A program made the translations under genes and the position numbers. A stretch of 14,447 nucleotides of DNA. Origin: Candidatus Bathyarchaeota archaeon. GTDB lineage: Archaea; Thermoproteota; Bathyarchaeia; Bathyarchaeales; Bathycorpusculaceae. This document shows, in pieces, positions 1-6,885 of this stretch (within the stretch, counting starts at the first letter, position 1; every line of letters starts with the position of its first letter). Below the pieces are notes generated by a model. The model saw nothing but the letters and a program-made list of their open reading frames with translations. It had not been told where the DNA came from and ran no database searches. Location: assembly GCA_003601785.1 (NCBI GenBank), contig PIYA01000010.1:1-14447 (forward strand), given 5' to 3'.

Positions 1-274
1 TAGCTAGAAAGGGCTCCTTTTTAAGCACAGCCGCGAAGGTGCTCGAGGCGGTCCTAATCCGAACGGGTCCATAACGTGAATTCCTAAAACCTTGGCGTCA
101 TCGATGTTATTTATTCAAGTGATCTGAGTCAACTGTCAGAACGTCGATTCCTTCTTTTATGAGCTAAGCCTCTATCTTTCTTAGTCCGTACGGTGCTGTA
201 CCAAAACCGACAAATTCATAGTGGTGATAATCACTCATTAGGGTTCTATCAGCAGTTAATAGCACTTCGGCCAT
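1..274 (-). pseudogene. Decayed B12-binding radical SAM paralog (N-terminal part)
   Basis: Reading the minus strand from ATG at 274 gives MAEVLLTADRTLMSDY, which matches the start of the next gene copy (IVLTADRTLFTDY) and the N-terminal B12-binding-like domain of this radical SAM family. The reading frame is broken. There is an in-frame TAG at 166-164 (after LRKIEA), then TAA at 109-107 with a frame change nearby, after which IDDAKVLGIHVMDPFGLGP is readable. Another frame change near 47-51 leads into ASSTFAAVLKKEPFLA. About 28 residues present in the other copy between its GGFLTC and SYSLRKIEA segments are missing here (GFGT joins APYGLRKIEA directly). The gene runs off the window, so its radical SAM core is not visible. 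Multiple independent lesions make real decay more likely than sequencing error. Confidence 0.8.
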
Positions 275-310
275 GGCTGTGCCTCTTAACACATATTGTT
301 GGTTCTAAGA

Positions 311-321
311 CATTTAAATTT
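311..321 (-). promoter_or_regulatory. Possible TATA box of the decayed paralog
   Basis: Minus-strand AAATTTAAATG lies about 40 bases upstream of the ATG at 274, a plausible archaeal TATA distance with a short leader. It sits in the short AT-rich gap between the two radical SAM copies. If functional, the downstream copy once had its own promoter. This is a match by eye only. Confidence 0.25.
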
Positions 322-366
322 GATATAATCAACTAGGAGAAAAAGCATATTCCCAAGGTAGCTTCA

Positions 367-1948
367 CTATAAGATATGTTTCATTAATTCTTTCATCGAA
401 TTTAATTTTACATTCTTTAAGGAATCCATAAGCATTTCTGGATTTTTCCTTATCTCATCGAGATATTTTTCGGCTAGGGAAATTCCCTTTTTAACGAAAG
501 TCTTTGTAATTCTCCTTGTCAGTACATTTCCTGAACTGAACAGTCTGTCGACTATTTCCTTTGAGAATTTTACACTGTGTTCCCAGCATTCGAATAACAA
601 ATCCCAGTGGGCTTGAGTCATCTCTTCCAAGGTGAATGTTTTTTCTTTTTCCAGTATGCTTCCTCCCATTGCTACGAAGAAGAGTGGGAAGAGCCATTGT
701 TTTGAGCCTTTGAGTTCATCTATCAGCTCTATGGTTTTCAGTATATCGTCCTCATTTTCGTCTGGGAGCCCAATTATGAGGGTTGTGCATGGATACCAGT
801 AGTTGTCATTAAGAATTTGTGTTGCTTGAATAACTATTTCTGGCCATTCTTCAGGCTTATACGGCCGCGGCTTTCCAATCATGTATTTTCTGATCAGTCT
901 AGAGCTTCCTGTTTCTAGGCCTATTTGAGGTCCGATGAGAGGTTCCTTTTTGGTGATACCACAAATCTCGCTGAGTTCGTGAATTAGGTCTGGTGCTTCA
1001 ACTATCGTTGGAAATGACGCATGCGCTATGCTTACGGAGTCTATTCCATTTATGGCTAGAACAGACTTATACAAGTCCAAAACTGCCTCGCGATTAACTT
1101 CTACTCCTTTTGCTCCGTAGCGAAGCCCATCATCCGTTATGAAGCTGGCGTGATGACTGCCTCCATGAAGATTAACCATAACCTCGTCCAGTATTGTCTG
1201 TTTTGGAAAACTTATCCATCTACGCATTGTTGGTGTACAGAATTGGCAGCCACGTCCACATCCACGGGTTATCTGAACATGGCCACACCTTACACCTTAC
1301 GGGGTTAACAATTTTCGGAATGTGTTCAGGATTGCTCTGCCTATTATATATGATTGGTGGAAGTTTTTCGTCTTCAACAGCTTTTTTAAAGACTTCAGCT
1401 GCAGACTCATCGCCTTCTCCAACAAATATGGTGTTTATTCCAAGAGTTTTCATGTCTTCTTTGGAGATTTGCCAAACACCTGGGCCTCCTACAATTATTT
1501 GCAAATGGCTTCTATGCTTTTCGAGAGCCTTATTTCCTAGAAGTTTTTCAAATTCTGTTGCTGTGCAAGATTTTCCGCCGCCGAAGAGGCTGCAAAGCGT
1601 GTGGGATACAGGCGCGTAGCCTCTTGGGTCAACAGTTGAGATTCCAACAACCCTTGTTTCCTCTCCTACAACTCGGTGAAGCTCATCTGGAGGAGCAACA
1701 ACAACCTCGTCTTCAGTAAAGCCGCCAACAAGCAAGCTTGCTTCAATTTTCCTTAAAGAATACGACGCGTAAAGAGCCCTTCCGTCATCAGAACGAATTT
1801 TGGGGCATAAAACTCGGTAAAGGAAAAAGTCAGGTATAAAACGTCTGGGAAGACAGGTTAGGAATCCTCCACCCTCAAATCCACCATAATCCGTGAATAG
1901 GGTTCTATCCGCAGTTAGAACTATCTTATACCCAGTTCCGTTAGTCAC
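367..1948 (-). pseudogene. B12-binding radical SAM protein, single frameshift
   Basis: Two abutting minus-strand frames form one gene. The first (GTG at 1948 down to 1220) is the B12-binding-like N-terminal domain, with IVLTADRTL, VGISTVDPRG, IIVGGPGVW and FVGEGDESA. The second carries the radical SAM core, GLETGSSRLIRKYMIGKPRPY and PCTTLIIGLPDENEDD, ending at TAG 367. Its true frame extends upstream of its ATG as HVQITRGCGRGCQFCTPTM, supplying the CxxxCxxC [4Fe-4S] motif. The frames are offset by a 7-bp tandem duplication at 1285-1300. Deleting one unit gives VNPVRCGHVQITRGCGRGCQ and exactly 525 codons including stop. As written, neither piece is a complete enzyme: the first lacks the cluster, and the second would start after the third cysteine. 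Substrate is unknown. Everything outside the repeat looks intact, so this is a very recent mutation, a reversible switch or a sequencing/assembly error. Confidence 0.88.
1285..1300. repeat. 7-bp tandem duplication causing the frameshift
   Basis: ACCTTAC at 1287-1293 is repeated exactly at 1294-1300, and the period-7 match extends back to 1285. Seven is not a multiple of three, so the second unit shifts the radical SAM frame. It lies 8 codons before the first cluster cysteine in the repaired protein. Removing one unit restores a family-like sequence across the junction. Confidence 0.9.
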
Positions 1949-2073
1949 TTCCCCTTCCCGCGTTTGTTCTTGAAAGACGCGTGCGGATTATTTCTAAAGT
2001 TAGCTTATAAGATTTTCGAATTTCATAACATTTAAATTATGATATATCCTAATCTAAAATAGGTGAGCTGTGT
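1949..2073. promoter_or_regulatory. Divergent promoter region
   Basis: This 125-bp AT-rich gap separates the minus-strand radical SAM gene from the plus-strand 60-aa gene. A minus-strand TATA-like CTTATAAG lies near 2003-2011, about 55 bases from the GTG at 1948. A plus-strand ATTTAAATTATGATAT lies near 2030-2045, and AGGTGAG just upstream of the ATG at 2074 is a good ribosome binding site. The assignment is by eye. Confidence 0.45.
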
Positions 2074-2256
2074 ATGAACCAAAAAACATTAGTTGACCTA
2101 CTTGAGCTTTTGCTGAAAAGAAGAGGGGCATGGAATATTGATACTAAGCTTAAATTTGTTGTGGGTAATACTGAGCTGGGTGTACTGCAAGTTACGGGAA
2201 AAATTGAGTATGCTCCGTTAAAGGAAGGAGCAGAAGCAACGTCTACTCAAAGTTAA
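2074..2256 (+). CDS. Small protein of unknown function (60 aa)
   Basis: This 60-residue protein starts at ATG 2074 with a clear AGGTGAG ribosome binding site about 8 bases upstream, which supports it as a real gene. The N-terminal third (LVDLLELLLKRRGAW) looks helical. The middle (LKFVVGNTELGVLQVTGKIE) looks like alternating beta strands, followed by a short polar Ser/Thr-rich tail. There is no signal peptide, cysteine or membrane segment, and I do not recognise a family. The stop is 9 bases before the first possible start of the ferredoxin-like gene, so the two are probably co-transcribed and may act together. It is divergent from the broken radical SAM gene. Whether the three are functionally linked is open. 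Confidence 0.7.
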   Translation: MNQKTLVDLLELLLKRRGAWNIDTKLKFVVGNTELGVLQVTGKIEYAPLKEGAEATSTQS

Positions 2257-2265
2257 AATCTATTT

Positions 2266-2682
2266 GTGAATGAAATGAGTCTAATTGAAGCCTTTTACAA
2301 CTTTCTTACTATTGCTTTTGGCGTAATTGCTGGAACTTTACTCACATGGATAATTAGCTATTTCATGGCAAAGAGAATGCTTCCAGAACTACTGAGATCT
2401 TTAAGCAAAAACCCAGAAATCATGAACGCAATGCAAATACTAAAGGCAAAATCAAATGTTAAATATAAAAGCATAAAAATTGAAAATGTTAACAATGATT
2501 GCGGCGCAGCGCAAATCTTCCTTGACGTAGGCAAATGTAATGGATGCCTAAAATGTGTTGAAATCTGCCCATTCGGAGTTTTTGAGGCAGAAGCAGGTAA
2601 AGTGGCGATTTCTAACCCCAAAAATTGCCACCTTTGCCTAGCGTGTGAAAATCAATGCCCAACCGGAGCCATCAGCATATAA
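2266..2682 (+). CDS. Membrane-anchored 2x[4Fe-4S] ferredoxin-like protein
   Basis: The 138-residue protein has one N-terminal membrane helix (about residues 9-33) followed by a charged linker. A C-terminal bacterial-type ferredoxin domain carries two cluster motifs, CNGCLKCVEICP (Cys 91, 94, 97, 101) and CHLCLACENQCP (Cys 121, 124, 127, 131). Both are complete CxxCxxCxxxCP, so two [4Fe-4S] clusters are expected. An extra Cys79 lies before the domain. The topology suggests an electron-transfer protein tethered to the membrane, with the cluster domain probably cytoplasmic. The redox partner is unknown. The start is uncertain: GTG 2266 or ATG 2275, neither with a strong ribosome binding site. 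It is probably co-transcribed with the preceding 60-aa gene. A ferredoxin beside a radical SAM gene could be its electron donor, but this is inference from position only. Confidence 0.85.
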   Translation: MNEMSLIEAFYNFLTIAFGVIAGTLLTWIISYFMAKRMLPELLRSLSKNPEIMNAMQILKAKSNVKYKSIKIENVNNDCGAAQIFLDVGKCNGCLKCVEICPFGVFEAEAGKVAISNPKNCHLCLACENQCPTGAISI

Positions 2683-2749
2683 GGATACCAAATGTCTTGA
2701 AAAACGCTATCGCCTATTGAACCGTCAAGACTTGTAGATAATCGAACTT

Positions 2750-3961
2750 TTAAGCTTTATAATTAAGCAAATCTGCTTTGCCTTTACTTACTTTTGAGAC
2801 TTTTAGTAGGAAAACCGTTGCGATGAGCTGGGTTACAAAGGTGTAAATGGCGACCGCAAATAACGGAGCGTTTACGTCCATCAGAAAACCGTATATTGCA
2901 CCGCTGATGAGGAAGCCTACGCCGTAAGCCGTATTGAAGATTCCGTAGGCTGTGCCTCTCAAATAAATCGGTGTTAGCTCTGAAACGGCTGCTCGATAAA
3001 TTGACTCTTGCATTCCGAGAACCAATCCGGCGAAGACTGCGGCTATTAGAATGGTTGAAAGTTCGCTGCTGCCCATAACAAGGAGTGATGGAAAAATGGA
3101 AAGTATAAATGGTATTGTCAGAACTTTGATTCCAAATTTGTCATAGGAATATCCTGCAATCAAGGCAACGGAGGCGTCAACTCCTTGGATGAGCAGATAG
3201 ATCAGCGGTACAATCCACTGTTGCTCGGAAGGTTTAAGGATTTCCGAGGCTTTGCCGAGTATAAGCGCATACGTGATTAATCCAACGGTGTTGAGGAGAA
3301 CAGCTAAAGTATAAATGTAAAAAGGCTTCTCAAGCCTTCCTTTTCTTCTCCCTTCAGCTTTTTCTCCTTCAATGATTGTTTTTGCGCCTATTCTCTTAAA
3401 CGTGTAAGTTAAAGCTGCTAAAAGAATCACAAACGGGATGAAGAGGAACTTGAAGGTGTAATGGTAATCGTCGCTTGAAAACATCAGAAAAGCCACCATG
3501 AGTGGGCCTATGATCGCGCCGATTTGATCTAAGAGTTCATGGATGCCGAAGGCTTTCCCAGCTCCAATTCCCTTGCTTATAACCGATAGAACCGTGTCTC
3601 TGGAAGGTGACCTGAATGCTTTACCCAGCCTCTCAAGCAAGACCAAGATTATGGCTATCTCTAGGCTTGTGGAAAAACCTAAGAACGGAATTGAAACTAT
3701 TAATCCGTAGCCTAGGAATATGAAAACCCAATAGGCATGGGTTGCATCGGCTAAGAATCCGCTGAGAAGCCTTAAAGCGTAACCCAGAAAATCACCCAAT
3801 CCGAAAGCCAAGCCTACAACAAAATATGATGCTCCCAGAAACTCCAGATAGCTAGGCACTATGCCCCTGGCGCCTTCGTAAACAACATCGCCCATCAAAC
3901 TTACGATTCCGAGAAGGATTATGCCTAAGTAAGCATCCTTCAGATGTTTTGATTTTTGCAT
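2750..3961 (-). CDS. Major facilitator superfamily transporter
   Basis: This 403-residue protein is almost wholly hydrophobic, with about 12 predicted membrane helices in two halves joined by a basic loop (GEKAEGRRKGRLEK, roughly residues 199-212). MFS motif-A-like loops occur after helix 2 (GFLADATHAYW, about 68-78) and in the second half (GYSYDKFGIK). The conserved segment RLGKAFRSPSRD (111-122) is seen in a subgroup of small-molecule MFS permeases. The substrate cannot be told from sequence, although efflux or uptake of a small molecule is expected of the family. The start is ATG 3961 with GAGATGA about 10 bases upstream. It lies 36 bp downstream of the MscS gene on the same strand, so the two are likely co-transcribed. 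Its 3' end faces the ferredoxin gene. Confidence 0.88.
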   Translation of the reverse strand: MQKSKHLKDAYLGIILLGIVSLMGDVVYEGARGIVPSYLEFLGASYFVVGLAFGLGDFLGYALRLLSGFLADATHAYWVFIFLGYGLIVSIPFLGFSTSLEIAIILVLLERLGKAFRSPSRDTVLSVISKGIGAGKAFGIHELLDQIGAIIGPLMVAFLMFSSDDYHYTFKFLFIPFVILLAALTYTFKRIGAKTIIEGEKAEGRRKGRLEKPFYIYTLAVLLNTVGLITYALILGKASEILKPSEQQWIVPLIYLLIQGVDASVALIAGYSYDKFGIKVLTIPFILSIFPSLLVMGSSELSTILIAAVFAGLVLGMQESIYRAAVSELTPIYLRGTAYGIFNTAYGVGFLISGAIYGFLMDVNAPLFAVAIYTFVTQLIATVFLLKVSKVSKGKADLLNYKA

Positions 3962-3997
3962 AAGGCTTGGTCATCTCTTACAAACTTATCAAGGCGT

Positions 3998-4774
3998 CTA
4001 TTGGTTTTGAGCTTTAGCTTTTTCCCAAGCCTCTGTTATCTCTTTGAGCATCTGTGGTTTGATGACAAAGATGTCTTGCGGTTGTTTAACATAGATGTAA
4101 ACTGTGTAGTTCCTTTCAAGTCTAGTCAGCTTCTTTAACTTATACTCCGGTTTTCTCGGAAGCTTCTCCGCATAGCGTTCAATAACGCTGTTTAACACTT
4201 TCTCAAGCTTCTCCGTTGACAGTGAATGGTCGAAAGTTAACTCTAACCCAATGCAGTATAAGTCTGAATCTTCCCCTCTAAATCGGTAGTTCACAAACTC
4301 CTTGTCTAAAATTCTCTGAGTGCTTATTGAGATCACGTTTTCATCAGGAGTTAAAATCTTGGCGTAGTTTATGGTTATTTCCTTAACTATGCCTTCTATG
4401 CCGTCTATTCGGACGTAATCGCCAACGTGGAACGGGCGTGTTACAAGGAGAAATATCCCTGCTATGAAGTTTCCAACTGTTCGTGTAGAGGCGAAACCAA
4501 CAGCGGCTCCGCCTAGGGCTGAAAAGCTAACCAAGATGTCTGATGGAACTCCGCCTACGTCTAGAAGAGCCACGATTGCCCCGACTAATATTAAAAGCCT
4601 AGCTGTCAAAACTAACCCGTTTCCAACCTCCGGTGGCATCTCCGTTCTTTTTATGAATTTTCTCAACCATCTTGTAATTAGGCGTTCCAAAATCGCGGCG
4701 ACAACTGCTATAACGATTACCCATATTATGGTTGTTAAGTATGGATATTCAGCGAATATGTTGTTGAAATCCAT
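3998..4774 (-). CDS. MscS-family mechanosensitive ion channel
   Basis: The 258-residue protein has three membrane segments (about 11-33, 53-72 and 79-113), the usual minimal MscS layout. The third is the pore helix: VSFSALGGAAVGFASTRTVG, then GNFIAGIFLLVTRPFHVGDYV, rich in packed Gly/Ala as in the family. It leads into the MscS beta domain (IDGIEGIVKEITINYAKILT, then VISISTQRIL) and an alpha/beta C-terminal vestibule domain. MscS channels open under membrane tension to release solutes during hypo-osmotic shock. The start at ATG 4774 is preceded by GAGGAG about 11 bases upstream. A T-rich/TATA-like stretch near 4814-4826 may be the promoter. It is likely the first gene of a two-gene transcript with the MFS transporter, and divergent from the FKBP gene. 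Confidence 0.92.
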   Translation of the reverse strand: MDFNNIFAEYPYLTTIIWVIVIAVVAAILERLITRWLRKFIKRTEMPPEVGNGLVLTARLLILVGAIVALLDVGGVPSDILVSFSALGGAAVGFASTRTVGNFIAGIFLLVTRPFHVGDYVRIDGIEGIVKEITINYAKILTPDENVISISTQRILDKEFVNYRFRGEDSDLYCIGLELTFDHSLSTEKLEKVLNSVIERYAEKLPRKPEYKLKKLTRLERNYTVYIYVKQPQDIFVIKPQMLKEITEAWEKAKAQNQ

Positions 4775-4862
4775 TAGACTCTACGCTCCTCTTCATACTA
4801 CGGAGAAGTAAACTAAATAAAAATTGTGTAAACCTTCCTATTCTTTCAAATTTTACAAGCGA

Positions 4863-4881
4863 AAGCTTTTATTAAAAGCTT
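4863..4881. promoter_or_regulatory. Inverted repeat over the presumed FKBP TATA box
   Basis: AAGCTTTT (4863-4870) and AAAAGCTT (4874-4881) form a perfect 8-bp inverted repeat with a 3-base centre, and the centre (TTTTATTAAA) is also the best TATA-like element for the FKBP gene. It lies about 50 bases upstream of ATG 4924, in the 149-bp gap between the divergent MscS and FKBP genes. It could be an operator or simply a symmetric AT-rich promoter. Confidence 0.5.
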
Positions 4882-4923
4882 CAAAATTACTTGGCAAACA
4901 ACAACTACAATGGATGGTGTATC

Positions 4924-5628
4924 ATGCCTTTAAAAAAGGGAGACTTCGTGCTCATAGAGTATGTTGGCAAGGTTAAGGAGACAGGAGAGGTTTTTGACAC
5001 AACAATCGAAGAAGTGGCGAAGAAGGAACGCTTATACAAGGAAGGTGAAATTTATGAGCCTAAACTTGTGGTTATTGGAGAAGGATGGGTTCTCAAAGCT
5101 CTTGACGAAAGTTTAACAACCATGGAAATCGGCAAGAAGGCATCCGTTGAAATACCTCCTGAGAAGGCCTTTGGAAAGAGAGACCCCGACAAGGTGAGAC
5201 ATGTGCCTTTAAGACGTTTGACGGCTAAGGGGATAACTCCGAGCCTCGGCATGCGCGTTGAATACAACGGAAGAATGGCTACTGTGCGGACGATGGGTGC
5301 TGGACGCGTTCTACTCGATTTCAATCCTCCGTTGGCTGGAAAAACTCTGGTTTATGAGGTAACTGTTAAGAAAAAGCTGAGAACGTCAAAGCAGAAGATA
5401 GCGGCACTTATTCATAGAAGGGTGCCCTCTGTGGAGGAGTCTAAATTTAAGTTTGTGATAAAAGCGGATACTGTCACTATAGAAATGCCTGAGGAAGCCT
5501 TTTACGTAGAAGGGATTCAGGTGGCGAAGAGAGGTATAGCGATGGATATTCAGAGGTTCTTTCCGAAGATAACTACGGTTAAGTTCGTTGAAACCTTTAA
5601 AAAGAACAAGACGGAGACGAAAACCTAA
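4924..5628 (+). CDS. FKBP-type peptidyl-prolyl isomerase, SlyD-like
   Basis: I start this at ATG 4924 (234 aa), because MPLKKGDFVLIEYVGKVKET is the usual FKBP opening and GGTG lies just upstream. A frame extension to TTG 4891 adds an unconserved NNNYNG stretch. The FKBP fold is split in the archaeal/SlyD manner. Residues 1-83 hold the first half (GEVFDTT, then VVIGEGWVLKALDESL and EIPPEKAFGKRD). An inserted chaperone flap spans about 84-130, and the fold resumes at LLDFNPPLAGKTLVYEVTV. A C-terminal extension of about 85 residues (from about 150) matches the longer archaeal FKBPs. The family catalyses prolyl cis-trans isomerisation and assists protein folding in the cytoplasm. The gene is alone on its strand, and its stop is 5 bp from the convergent egsA stop. 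Confidence 0.9.
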   Translation: MPLKKGDFVLIEYVGKVKETGEVFDTTIEEVAKKERLYKEGEIYEPKLVVIGEGWVLKALDESLTTMEIGKKASVEIPPEKAFGKRDPDKVRHVPLRRLTAKGITPSLGMRVEYNGRMATVRTMGAGRVLLDFNPPLAGKTLVYEVTVKKKLRTSKQKIAALIHRRVPSVEESKFKFVIKADTVTIEMPEEAFYVEGIQVAKRGIAMDIQRFFPKITTVKFVETFKKNKTETKT

Positions 5629-5633
5629 ATCTC

Positions 5634-6698
5634 TTAGATAACTCCCGTTTCCTCTGCGAGTTTTTCGTAATCTTCACGGCTTAGGTTCAACTTGTTGAGT
5701 ATCGTGTACCTTTCAGGTCTTATGGTTGGAGCCATCTCTAACGCTTTTATAATGTCTTCCCTTTCCACGCCAAGTTCATCAGCGTTTGTTGGTGCGCCTA
5801 ACATTTTCAACGTGTCTCTCACATGCTTCCAATCTGCTCCGTACAGACGAGTCATCATTATTGTTCCCACACCGCATTGTTCACCGTGCATGGCGTGATT
5901 AGGTTTAACCATGTCTAATGCGTGGCTGAAAAGGTGTTCTGAGCCGCTGCATGGACGGCTGCTTCCAGCGATGCTCATGGAGACTCCGCAGCTTATCAAT
6001 GCTTCGAGAAGAATTCTTAAGCCTTCTTCGTTTCCAGGTTTTATCAGTTTGGCGTTTTTCATCACCAGTTTGGCGCTCATCAAAGCTAAACTCGCCGCGT
6101 ATTCTCCATAATACTCGTTTTTTTCTTCGTGCGCCAACTTCCAATCCTTCACCGCCGTGAACTTTGCTATTACGTCTCCGCAGCCGCTTACGACGAATCG
6201 ATAGGGCGCTTGCATTATGATGTTTGTGTCAGCTATTATGGCTATGGGGGCTTGAGCCATAACAGAATATGGTTTCTCAAACCCCTTAATCGAGGATACG
6301 GGGCTCGCTATTCCATCATGAGAGGCTGTCGTTGGAACGCTGATGAAAGGTAATCCTTGGCGTGCGGAGCTTAACTTTGCAACATCTATTTTTGTTCCAC
6401 CGCCGACGCCTAAGACGACTTGAGGCTTGAAAGCCTTTATCTTCTCCTCGACTGCTTGGACATCCTTAAGAGTGGCTGATTTAACAAGGAATGTGTTAAC
6501 TTCCATTCCTTCACGTTCAAGGAGTTCCTTGGCAGTTTTCCCGGCGATTTCGTAGGTTTGTGAACCCGCGATGATGAGTGTGGATTTTGTGAATCCTAAC
6601 CTTTTTGAGACCTCTGGGATTCGCTCTATTGTCCCGCTTCCGACGATTACTTCTCTCGGAAGCTGCATGCGGTGATGTTTTAAAGACAAATTAACCAC
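5634..6698 (-). CDS. egsA: sn-glycerol-1-phosphate dehydrogenase
   Basis: This enzyme reduces dihydroxyacetone phosphate to sn-glycerol-1-phosphate with NAD(P)H, setting the stereochemistry of archaeal membrane lipids. The 354-aa length fits the family. The NAD(P)-binding segment VVLGVGGGTKIDVAK is at about 94-108 and the family motif PTTASHDGIASP at 122-133. The probable zinc ligands are Asp175 (CGDVIAKF), His255 (SGSEHLFSHALD) and His271 (MHGEQCGVG). The start is GTG 6698, with no clear ribosome binding site. TATA-like AGTTTAAAG near 6738-6746 would give a short leader. An internal ATG at codon 11 (6668) also lacks a ribosome binding site, and the sequence before it looks like the family's N-terminus. 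The 3' end faces the FKBP gene with a 5-bp gap. It is a strong marker that the host is archaeal. Confidence 0.96.
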   Translation of the reverse strand: MVNLSLKHHRMQLPREVIVGSGTIERIPEVSKRLGFTKSTLIIAGSQTYEIAGKTAKELLEREGMEVNTFLVKSATLKDVQAVEEKIKAFKPQVVLGVGGGTKIDVAKLSSARQGLPFISVPTTASHDGIASPVSSIKGFEKPYSVMAQAPIAIIADTNIIMQAPYRFVVSGCGDVIAKFTAVKDWKLAHEEKNEYYGEYAASLALMSAKLVMKNAKLIKPGNEEGLRILLEALISCGVSMSIAGSSRPCSGSEHLFSHALDMVKPNHAMHGEQCGVGTIMMTRLYGADWKHVRDTLKMLGAPTNADELGVEREDIIKALEMAPTIRPERYTILNKLNLSREDYEKLAEETGVI

Positions 6699-6839
6699 TG
6701 TTGTTGGATGTTTCTTTTAACTTGATAAGAGTTGCACACTTTAAACTTTAACCTTTACCTCTTAAATTTTACATTGAACCGTTGTATTCTAAAACCGTAA
6801 TGTTAATAAATCTCACGAGTATGATTAAATGTGCTGTTT

Positions 6840-6868
6840 CCTAACATATGATTTGTTGACATGTTAGG
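6840..6868 (+). promoter_or_regulatory. Inverted repeat in the psmB leader
   Basis: CCTAACAT (6840-6847) and ATGTTAGG (6861-6868) are perfect complements separated by 13 bases. The repeat ends 5 bases before the GGAG ribosome binding site (6874-6877) of psmB. If transcription starts from the TATA-like GTTAATAAATC at 6802-6812 (start near 6835), the repeat would form a hairpin in the 5' leader. If it starts further down, the repeat is an operator-like site near the start point. Confidence 0.5.
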
Positions 6869-6885
6869 TTTTAGGAGAAATTGAA

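Noticed and set aside
1285..1300. Programmed ribosomal frameshift in the radical SAM gene
   Set aside because: There is no slippery heptamer or downstream stem visible, and a precise 7-bp tandem duplication explains the shift more simply.
4891..4923. Upstream TTG start of the FKBP gene
   Set aside because: The added residues are unlike FKBP N-termini, whereas ATG 4924 gives the standard opening and has an upstream GGTG.
5905..6144. Arg-rich minus-strand ORF inside egsA
   Set aside because: It overlaps the well-supported egsA in another frame and its sequence resembles no protein family; it is a shadow.
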